A stretch of 64,000 nt of DNA from Terriglobus roseus (GTDB lineage: Bacteria > Acidobacteriota > Terriglobia > Terriglobales > Acidobacteriaceae): contig NZ_LT629690.1 in assembly GCF_900102185.1 (NCBI RefSeq), positions 3,906,001 through 3,970,000 of the forward strand. The letters run 5' to 3'. The notes beneath the pieces were generated by a model. That model searched no databases and was not told the DNA's origin. It saw only the letters and a program-made list of their open reading frames with translations. Positions 1 to 6,515 of this stretch are shown here, in pieces; the stretch's first letter is position 1; every line of letters starts with the position of its first letter. Both the position numbers and the translations under genes were made by a program.

Positions 1-1
1 C

Positions 2-787
2 ATTGACGGGGCTGGAATACGCATCCAATTTCCCTCTGACAATGTGATTCCTATCTGTGTATTTGCAATCACTGCTCTGAGGAAACGCCTGAGGATTGGC
101 GCCTTAAGCTCGTTTCTGATTGTCGCCCTCTTTGTAACGTCATCACTGTTCACGTTCTCCCGCTTCATTTGGGTGAGCACGCTGTTTGCGTTCTTTCTAG
201 GCATGTTGCTAGCGGAAAAGGACCGGATGCGGTGGGTGTACTTGGGCGTCGCTGGAGCCGTTACGCTTTATTTCATATCCATGATCACGGACCTCATCGA
301 ACTCCGCTTTGCCTCATCTCTCGCTACTGCGTCGGATCAGGTACGAGCTTGGCAGATTGCCAAATTGAAGGAATTCTTCTGGCAGGCACCGCTGTTCGGC
401 CACGGGATGGGCAGCTACCCGATTCACTTCAAGCGAAGTGAGGAAGTCTTCTATGCCTACGAAGTTCAGGTGCTTGCGCTGTTCGGCGAATTTGGCCTCG
501 TCGGCATGGGTCTCTTTGTTCTATTGATGGTCAACTATTACAGGAAGGCATTCAGTTTCTCAGCGGGCACGTCAAAGTATCAGTTCGCCATCTTCTTGCT
601 GCTTCTCAACTACCTGGCAGCCGGATTCTTCAATCCTTGCCTGCTGGTATCGTTTTCTGCCGTGAGCTATGGCCTAATATTCGCCCTTGCTGGCATGCAT
701 AGGACAGAGGGAAGCTCATCCTCAAAAGCTACCTTCGCTGAACCGTTAGGGAGAGGGTTTCCGGATCAGACCGTGTATGCACGATGA
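2..787 (+). CDS. O-antigen ligase family protein, 5' end cut by window
   Basis: The reading frame is open from the left edge of the window to the stop at 787, so the true start lies outside and the GTG at 44 is probably internal. The visible part is the C-terminal half of a polytopic inner-membrane protein: several hydrophobic helices, then a periplasmic loop with GHGMGSYP (near nt 400-425), then EVQVLALFGEFGLVG and two more helices. This arrangement is typical of the Wzy_C/WaaL family, which joins or polymerises undecaprenol-linked glycans for lipopolysaccharide or exopolysaccharide. The last ~25 residues are polar and probably cytoplasmic. Whether it acts as ligase or polymerase cannot be decided from this fragment; upstream glycan genes would be expected outside the window. 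Confidence 0.75.
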   Translation: MDGAGIRIQFPSDNVIPICVFAITALRKRLRIGALSSFLIVALFVTSSLFTFSRFIWVSTLFAFFLGMLLAEKDRMRWVYLGVAGAVTLYFISMITDLIELRFASSLATASDQVRAWQIAKLKEFFWQAPLFGHGMGSYPIHFKRSEEVFYAYEVQVLALFGEFGLVGMGLFVLLMVNYYRKAFSFSAGTSKYQFAIFLLLLNYLAAGFFNPCLLVSFSAVSYGLIFALAGMHRTEGSSSSKATFAEPLGRGFPDQTVYAR

Positions 788-954
788 CGTATCGCGATCT
801 ATCATTTTCGGTTTTCAATCTTTCAAGCTGCAGGCGAGTTTTATGATCGCCGTTACAGGGCGGACCACACTGCAGAGAGAACAGAGCATACTTTGACACA
901 CAATGCGGTTCTCTAACCCAAAGCCTGCTCAACAGCAAAACAACAGTCAACAGG

Positions 955-988
955 AAAATGGCGCGGCTTCGGCTGCGCCGTTTTCTTT
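955..988 (+). terminator. Rho-independent terminator
   Basis: A 13-bp stem (two G-T wobbles) with a TTCG loop at 955-984 is flanked by AAAA and followed by TTTTCTTTT. It lies downstream of the O-antigen ligase gene. The 303-bp gap 788-1090 shows nothing else that I can support. Confidence 0.8.
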
Positions 989-1090
989 TGCCTATTGGGC
1001 AGCCAATTATTTGGTAACAAAACGAACTATTCTTCAATCTCCGGTGGTATATCTTGCAGTACCGCTGTTAAATCCGTCTTTGCGTGAGGG

Positions 1091-2509
1091 GTGAATCCCT
1101 TGTTGCAGCTTCCAGTCCGAGTGCGTCTGAAGCGAATCGCCGCCGTTGGCTGCGGTGCGGTGACTGTTGCCGTGATCTCTCTTGGCACGATGGGCCAATA
1201 CGGTGGCGCGCCGGCGTGGTGGGAAGCTGGCAGTAATGAACGTATGCCCTTCTCGTCGGTCTTTAAGGACAGCAGCGGCGACCTGCTCATCTACAACACC
1301 GCAGGCGACCTCACCTCCGGTCAGCATCCTTTCTTCCGTCCGCTGGGCACCAATGGTCGCGGATGCATCACGTGCCATCAGCTTTCGAACGGCATGAGCG
1401 TGACACCGGAGAAGCTGCAGGAGCGCTGGCTACAAACCACAGGACACGATGCGGTCTTCGCTGCTGTGGATGGATCAAACTGCCCTGACCTGCCGCAGAA
1501 TGATCGCGCATCACATTCGTTGCTGCTTGAGAAAGGTCTCTTCCGCATTCAGCAGCAGTGGCCCACCGAGGGCGTGACGCCTGAGTTCCGCATCGAAGTC
1601 ATGCGCGACCCCACGGGCTGCAACAGCGGCAAAACATATGGACTGCATGCTGTGAGTCCTTCCGTGTCGGTATATCGGCGCCCACGCATGGCGGCGAACC
1701 TGCGTTATCTGGAAGCTGCCGACGCGTTCACTGCAGACAGCCGCGCCACCACGCTGGAAGCGCAGGCGCAGGATGCCTTTCACAAACACATGCAGGGCAA
1801 CGGCAACATCTCTGCCGACGACATGCAGAGCATCGTTGCTTTTGAACGGCAGATCTTCGTTTCGCAAGGGCACGATGACACCGGCGGCGACATCTCCAGC
1901 TTTGGCGCACCCGCGCTGCTGGGCTCGTGGAATCTGGCACGCGCAGCCGCTTTGCCGAGTGGCAACGGCATGACGCTTGCCAATTGGGCGGGGACTTCGA
2001 ACGCGCCCGAAAATGAGTTCCGTCGTTCCGTGGAGCGCGGCAGTGTTGTCTTCTCGTCACGCACCTTTGCAATTACGCAGACTGCGAATCTGAAGACCGG
2101 TAAAACCACGCAAGGAACCTGCACTACCTGCCATAGTGAACGCCGCACAGGCGCAGCCACCACGCAGGCATGGATGGACATTGGCACCTCGTCGTTGCCA
2201 TGGGCTGGCGACCAGAAAGATCTGCCGCTATTCAAGATCACGTGCGACGCAAAGGCGACGCCGCATCCTTACCTTGGCCGCGTGATCTACACGAACGATC
2301 CCGGACGCGCGCTGATTACAGGCAAATGTGCTGATGTGGGTTCGCTGGTGATGCAGCAGCTTCGCGCATTGCCTGCACGTGCGCCGTACTTCACCGCGGG
2401 CTCTGCGAAAAACCTGCGCGCCGTTGTGGACTTCTACGATCGCCGGTATCAAGCGCGTTACACCGAACGTGAGAAGCAGGACCTGGTGAACTTCCTCAGC
2501 GTGCTTTAG
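1091..2509 (+). CDS. Secreted di-haem c-type cytochrome / cytochrome c peroxidase-like protein
   Basis: The 472-residue protein has an N-terminal basic stretch and hydrophobic segment (about residues 14-32) that fits a signal peptide or anchor. Two covalent haem motifs are visible: CITCH at residues 92-96 and CTTCH at 344-348. Two widely spaced CxxCH motifs in a protein of this size recall di-haem cytochrome c peroxidases and related di-haem oxidoreductases acting in the periplasm. The usual MauG/CcpA landmark residues were not checked by alignment, so the reaction is unknown. The start is a GTG with a GAGGGG stretch just before it, which is close for a ribosome site; a later start would lose the hydrophobic segment. 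The stop abuts the stop of the convergent aminotransferase gene, with no terminator between. Confidence 0.7.
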   Translation: MNPLLQLPVRVRLKRIAAVGCGAVTVAVISLGTMGQYGGAPAWWEAGSNERMPFSSVFKDSSGDLLIYNTAGDLTSGQHPFFRPLGTNGRGCITCHQLSNGMSVTPEKLQERWLQTTGHDAVFAAVDGSNCPDLPQNDRASHSLLLEKGLFRIQQQWPTEGVTPEFRIEVMRDPTGCNSGKTYGLHAVSPSVSVYRRPRMAANLRYLEAADAFTADSRATTLEAQAQDAFHKHMQGNGNISADDMQSIVAFERQIFVSQGHDDTGGDISSFGAPALLGSWNLARAAALPSGNGMTLANWAGTSNAPENEFRRSVERGSVVFSSRTFAITQTANLKTGKTTQGTCTTCHSERRTGAATTQAWMDIGTSSLPWAGDQKDLPLFKITCDAKATPHPYLGRVIYTNDPGRALITGKCADVGSLVMQQLRALPARAPYFTAGSAKNLRAVVDFYDRRYQARYTEREKQDLVNFLSVL

Positions 2510-3676
2510 CTATTTGCTTGATAGGCTCCGCAAACGCTCGCATGCCTCATCCAGATCGGCATCGCGTTTGCCAAAGCAGAAGCGTAATAGATTCTCGCCA
2601 CCACCTTTGCGAAAGAACGCGGAACCAGCCACGGCCGCAACACCCGTGCGCGCCAGCAGATCACGCGCTTTCTCCGCGGCTGTAGCGCCATGCAGCGGTG
2701 TTGCATCGGCAACGATGTAATACGCGCCATCCGGTATGTGCGGCGTAAGACCTGCATCCTGCAACGCAGCGACTGTCTGCGCGCGTTTGCGATCGTGCTC
2801 CGCCGCAAGTTCCGTGTAGAACGATGGTGGCAACAATTCAAGCCCTGCCGCGCAACCATGTTGAAATGGCGCAGGCGCGCAGATGTATACCGTGTCGGCG
2901 AAGAAGCCAATTGCAGGTATCCACTTTGCATCGGCAATCAGATAGCCCACACGCCATCCCGTGACGCTGTACGTCTTTGAAAAACCAGAGATGGTGACGG
3001 TGCGTTCCTTCATCCCCGGAAGCGTTGCGATGCTGATGTGCGTGTGGCCAGGATAGATGAAGTGCTCGTAGATCTCATCCGAGAGAATAAACAGATCCTG
3101 CTCAATGGCGATGGCTGCGACCGCCTGCAGTTCTTCTCGCGTGAAGACCTTACCGCAGGGATTCGATGGTGTGTTCAGAACAATCGCTCGCGTCTTCGGC
3201 GTGATCACTGCGCGCAATGCATCCACATCCAGCGCCCACGTGCCATACTCCAGCGGCGCAATCACCGGCTCAAGCCCAAGGCCACGCAGAGTGTAGATGT
3301 GATAGCCGTACATCGGCTCAAACAGGATGACTTCGTCACCGGGATCAAGCAGTCCGCGTGCCGCGCAATAGAACGCACCGGTAGCGCCGCTGGTGATGAG
3401 CACCTCATGTTCGGGATCGACAGGCACGCCGTTGCGCCGCGACCAGTCGGCCGCCACCGCATCACGCAGACGCGCAATACCATCTAGCCGCGTGTAGATG
3501 TTGAAGCCCGCATCCATTGCGGCCTTCGCGCCTTCCATCACAACCGCGGGAACATCCGTGTCACAGATGCCCTGCGACATGTTGATGCCGCCCACCTGTT
3601 CGCACAACACGCTCATGGCGCGGATTTCGCTCTGCACAGTGATGGGCGCCGTTGCGCTGGTTCGCAGCTTACTCAT
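2510..3676 (-). CDS. Class I/II PLP-dependent aminotransferase
   Basis: The 388-residue protein has the fold-type I landmarks in order: ITSGATGAFY (cofactor phosphate region, about residues 94-103), NTPSNPCGK (168-176), SDEIYE (199-204) and the PLP-binding lysine in SGFSKTYS (K234), followed by GWRVGY. This is typical of aspartate/aromatic/kynurenine-type transaminases with a broad range of amino-acid substrates; the substrate cannot be named. The ATG at 3676 was chosen because the frame upstream of it runs into the marR gene and carries an uncharacteristic tail. It lies 31 bp downstream of marR on the same strand and could be co-transcribed with it. Confidence 0.85.
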   Translation of the reverse strand: MSKLRTSATAPITVQSEIRAMSVLCEQVGGINMSQGICDTDVPAVVMEGAKAAMDAGFNIYTRLDGIARLRDAVAADWSRRNGVPVDPEHEVLITSGATGAFYCAARGLLDPGDEVILFEPMYGYHIYTLRGLGLEPVIAPLEYGTWALDVDALRAVITPKTRAIVLNTPSNPCGKVFTREELQAVAAIAIEQDLFILSDEIYEHFIYPGHTHISIATLPGMKERTVTISGFSKTYSVTGWRVGYLIADAKWIPAIGFFADTVYICAPAPFQHGCAAGLELLPPSFYTELAAEHDRKRAQTVAALQDAGLTPHIPDGAYYIVADATPLHGATAAEKARDLLARTGVAAVAGSAFFRKGGGENLLRFCFGKRDADLDEACERLRSLSSK

Positions 3677-3707
3677 GCAGCCAATCTTAGCGTTTCGGCG
3701 GACGTAG

Positions 3708-4112
3708 TTACAGTGCTGCGGCCATCCTCCGCAGCACTTTCTGCGCGGACGCCGCATGCCAGCCGAGTTGCCGGTTCGTTTCCTCGTGGAGAGCCTGCCA
3801 TAGAGGCTGGGCCTTCACCAACTTTTTGCGACCAGCCGCTGTCAGAGAGTAGTCCATCTGCCGCGTATCTTCGGCCGAGCCCTTGGACACAACAAGGCCG
3901 GCCTCGATCATGCCACGGAGATTGCGCGATAGGGTGGTCTTATCTACAGCGAGTTTCTGGGCCAACACTCGCCCACTGCAATGCTGCATGGCATGCAATA
4001 CGCTGAGCGTTTCAAACTGTGCCGACGTCAGTTCCGCCGACGCCAGTGCGGCGTCATACTTCGCAGTGAGCAGTCGAGAAACGCGGCGCGCTTCCGCGCA
4101 ATAACAAAACAC
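3708..4112 (-). CDS. MarR-family transcriptional regulator
   Basis: The 134-residue protein fits the MarR winged-helix family in length and layout: an N-terminal dimerisation helix, a helix-turn-helix region around LAQKLAVDKTTLSRNL (about residues 49-66), and a wing with EDTRQMDYSLTAAGRKKL (81-98). MarR proteins usually bind palindromes as dimers, often repress their own operon, and release DNA on binding small ligands. Start is GTG at 4112, four nucleotides after the stop of the upstream small exported protein, with AGGAG inside that gene's end, so the two are very likely translated from one transcript. A 36-bp perfect palindrome lies in front of that transcript and is the obvious candidate operator. 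Confidence 0.88.
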   Translation of the reverse strand: MFCYCAEARRVSRLLTAKYDAALASAELTSAQFETLSVLHAMQHCSGRVLAQKLAVDKTTLSRNLRGMIEAGLVVSKGSAEDTRQMDYSLTAAGRKKLVKAQPLWQALHEETNRQLGWHAASAQKVLRRMAAAL

Positions 4113-4116
4113 CGTT

Positions 4117-4518
4117 TCACTTCTCCTTAGGAAGAAGGTAATTCAACGGGCTCAGCGGACCCACCGGGATCAGATCAAATGTCATCATGCCGGCCACTCC
4201 CAGCGGTAGCTTCTCCAACAGCTCATGCGCTTCGTCGGGAGTGGACACGTTCATCAGGAACACCACGCCTGGCTTGTCCTTGCGCACGTACCACTGGTCA
4301 ATCTTGCCACCAAGGTACAGCCGCACCGTGGCAGAAACTTCCTGCGGCATGATGCTTACGCGGTTCGCACCAGTCCCGACAGCAGTCACACTGCCAATCG
4401 CAATGACTTTCGTCGTGGGCACGGTTGGAAGCGATGAGGGGCTGGCTGGCGCCTGCGCAGATGCAAGTCCACCCAGAACAAAAAGAAATCCGAAAACACT
4501 CTTGAGCAGCCGCATACA
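4117..4518 (-). CDS. Small exported protein, YCII/muconolactone-isomerase-like ferredoxin fold
   Basis: The 133-residue protein begins at an ATG with GGAGAGG six bases upstream. It has a clear signal peptide (MRLLKSVFGFLFVLGGLASA) with probable cleavage after SAQA. The mature part, with VRLYLGGKIDQWYVRKD and VSTPDEAHELLEKLPL followed by a hydrophobic strand and FDLIPVGPLSPL, resembles small dimeric alpha/beta-barrel proteins of the YCII or muconolactone-isomerase-like type. That assignment rests on pattern only and the function is unknown. It is the first gene of the MarR operon, directly behind the long palindrome, so it is probably the main regulated product. Confidence 0.6.
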   Translation of the reverse strand, partial: CMRLLKSVFGFLFVLGGLASAQAPASPSSLPTVPTTKVIAIGSVTAVGTGANRVSIMPQEVSATVRLYLGGKIDQWYVRKDKPGVVFLMNVSTPDEAHELLEKLPLGVAGMMTFDLIPVGPLSPLNYLLPKEK

Positions 4519-4534
4519 CACCTCTCCGTTGATT

Positions 4535-4570
4535 CGCTGAATATGGTTGTATATACAACCATATTCAGCG
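4535..4570. promoter_or_regulatory. 36-bp perfect palindrome, probable MarR operator
   Basis: The half-site CGCTGAATATGGTTGTAT is followed by its exact reverse complement with no spacer. The palindrome ends 17 bp upstream of the start codon of the exported-protein/marR operon and 28 bp after the end of the NTF2-like gene. MarR-family operators are commonly palindromes that overlap the promoter; the central AT-rich block could contain a -10 element. As RNA it would also form a long hairpin, so a terminator-like role for the upstream gene is possible, but there is no T-tract. Confidence 0.75.
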
Positions 4571-4597
4571 TCAAGAAATTTCAAACGACAAGATCAA

Positions 4598-4978
4598 CTA
4601 AGAGGAGATGACGGTTCCCTGATGAAAGACGACCTGCCAGCCCTGTTCGGAGCGTCGCCAGACCGTGGAACGCCATGTAACGCGTTCCAGCTGTTGAAGC
4701 TGATAGGTCAGCAGGAACGTGTCCGCGGCAAGACGCCGCACCTGATGATGTGAAGTAATCCAACCCGCGGCCTCTGCATCCACCGGAGGCGTTGATGCCA
4801 GATGCTTCAGGATGAAGGCGCGATCGTAACGCGCACCGGAGGCACCGATCTCCCAGTAGTCATCCACCATGCGGTGCGCAAAATCATCCATCGTCGTACC
4901 GAATGCTTGCGTATGAAAGATGGGTTCCAGTGCGCGCAGTTCTTCCAGAACAGAGGCAGTATCCAGATGATCTTCCAT
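4598..4978 (-). CDS. NTF2-like / DUF4440-type small protein
   Basis: The 126-residue protein starts at ATG 4978 (MEDHLDTASV). It has the layout of the SnoaL/DUF4440 NTF2-like fold: an N-terminal helix with LEELRALEPIFH, a catalytic-pocket-type segment (MVDDYWEIGASGARYDRAFIL), and C-terminal strands ending in TVWRRSEQGWQVVFHQGT, which is a very typical DUF4440 ending. No signal peptide is seen, so it is probably cytoplasmic. The family includes enzymes and binding proteins and the role here is unknown. It starts five bases after the zinc finger gene ends, so the two form one transcription unit. Confidence 0.7.
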   Translation of the reverse strand: MEDHLDTASVLEELRALEPIFHTQAFGTTMDDFAHRMVDDYWEIGASGARYDRAFILKHLASTPPVDAEAAGWITSHHQVRRLAADTFLLTYQLQQLERVTWRSTVWRRSEQGWQVVFHQGTVISS

Positions 4979-4983
4979 CGCTC

Positions 4984-5247
4984 CTACTCGAACTCGAGCA
5001 TCACCTGGTCGATGTAGCACCAGCCCCAATCTTCGCCGGGCTCAATGGACTGGATGATGGGATGGTTCGTTGCATGAAAATGCTTGGTGGCGTGCTTGTG
5101 CAATGACTGATCGCAGCAACCCACATGCCCGCATGTAAGGCAAAGGCGCAGATGCACCCAAGTGCTGCCAATCTTCAGGCATTCCTCACAACCGTTCGTG
5201 TTGGGCGAAACATCGTTGATCTGATCCGTGTGCGTGCAATGCGCCAT
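4984..5247 (-). CDS. UBP-type zinc finger domain protein
   Basis: The 87-residue protein is almost entirely one ZnF-UBP domain. Putative metal ligands are C4, H6, C20, C23, C36, C39, C44, H50, H56 and H62, in the spacing typical of that domain; GCEECLKIGSTWVHLRLC and CGHVGCCDQS are diagnostic. In eukaryotes this fold binds the free C-terminus of ubiquitin. Stand-alone bacterial versions are known, but bacteria lack canonical ubiquitin and their partner is not established. It is the first gene of a pair with the NTF2-like protein. The divergent DUF2235 gene starts 171 bp away. Confidence 0.88.
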   Translation of the reverse strand: MAHCTHTDQINDVSPNTNGCEECLKIGSTWVHLRLCLTCGHVGCCDQSLHKHATKHFHATNHPIIQSIEPGEDWGWCYIDQVMLEFE

Positions 5248-5417
5248 AGCAACTCCCCTGCGCCCACAGTATCACCGCAACGTGCCCGCTTCAGCGCAGC
5301 TGACACAGAGAACGACGAAGCGGGCGGAAATTCCGCGCAATCGATTCCCCTTGCATTCGCTTTCTTCGCAAACCCATAATGTGCGCGACCCGATTTCTCC
5401 CTATAACGAGGCGCGGA

Positions 5418-6512
5418 ATGAAGAAGATCATCCTTTGTGCAGACGGAACATGGAACAGCCCGCCGGGGGTAACGGATGACGGTGGCGGCACCAACGTTTG
5501 GAAAATTTACTGCGCCATGCCGGATACCGATACGCAGTTGAAGTTCTATGACAGTGGTGTGGGCACGAAGGGCAATCCGGTGGACCACCTGACTGGCGGC
5601 GCAATGGGGCAGGGACTGTTTGAAAAGGTGCAGGACTGCTACTCGTTCCTGTCGCATGTCTACGATCCGGGTGACAGCATCTATTTGTTCGGCTTTAGTC
5701 GCGGAGCCTATACAGCACGCAGCGTGGGCGGGATGATTGCTGCATTCGGAGTTCCGACAAAGAACCTGTCAAACGCAACCACTGCCGAGATCTTCGCCGC
5801 CTATCGTGAAAGCGATAAGGACAAACGCGCCGCCTTGAAGACTCAACTCAAGCAGTCCTACGATCTGCAGGATGTGCACATTGCCATGATCGGCGTATGG
5901 GATACCGTTGGCGCACTGGGGATTCCCGGTGGCATGTTCCATTTTCTAAATGACAAGGAATACGGCTTCCTGGACACCACACTGAGCGATTGTGTGGACC
6001 GCGCCTTCCATGCTGTCAGCATTGATGAACGGCGGGCAGCCTTCCAACCGACACTATGGACTGCGAAAGACGGAAGCTACCTTGAAAATGATGGCCGCGT
6101 AGAGCAGGTGTGGTTCGCTGGCGTTCACTGCGATGTAGGTGGCAGCTATGCCGATTCACACCTTGCGGACATCACGCTGGGATGGATGATGCACAAGGCG
6201 AAGGAGTGTGGTGTTGAATTTCTGCCAGATGCGGAAGCCAAGTACATGCAGGATCTTCAGCCAACCTCAGCAGAGGGTGCAGCCCATGACGAATGGAGTC
6301 TGCTGAAGTGGGGCATTGCCAAGCATCGTACTGTACCCGATCAGGCGCACCTGGCCAGCAGTGTCTTTGACCGATGCGCGGCAGCCGCGCTGACTCCGGG
6401 TTATCAGCCTGAAAATCTCACGTGGGATCCCCAGCAAAAGACGAAACCGCATCCGTATCCACGCACAGAGGTTCTGCCTTATTCACAGCCAGTGTGGCCA
6501 GCGAAGTCATAA
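5418..6512 (+). CDS. DUF2235 (Tle1-like) alpha/beta hydrolase
   Basis: The 364-residue protein starts at ATG 5418 (MKKIILCADGTWN), the family's usual beginning. The nucleophile elbow GFSRG is at residues 92-96 (S94), and an aspartate in VWDTVGALG and a histidine in GVHCDVGG complete a likely catalytic triad. DUF2235 proteins are related to the phospholipase catalytic domain of type VI secretion effectors (Tle1) but also occur alone as cytoplasmic hydrolases. No VgrG, Hcp or immunity gene is visible nearby and there is no signal peptide, so a housekeeping lipase/esterase role is at least as likely. It converges on mutS2 with a three-base gap. Confidence 0.85.
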   Translation: MKKIILCADGTWNSPPGVTDDGGGTNVWKIYCAMPDTDTQLKFYDSGVGTKGNPVDHLTGGAMGQGLFEKVQDCYSFLSHVYDPGDSIYLFGFSRGAYTARSVGGMIAAFGVPTKNLSNATTAEIFAAYRESDKDKRAALKTQLKQSYDLQDVHIAMIGVWDTVGALGIPGGMFHFLNDKEYGFLDTTLSDCVDRAFHAVSIDERRAAFQPTLWTAKDGSYLENDGRVEQVWFAGVHCDVGGSYADSHLADITLGWMMHKAKECGVEFLPDAEAKYMQDLQPTSAEGAAHDEWSLLKWGIAKHRTVPDQAHLASSVFDRCAAAALTPGYQPENLTWDPQQKTKPHPYPRTEVLPYSQPVWPAKS

Positions 6513-6515
6513 GCA

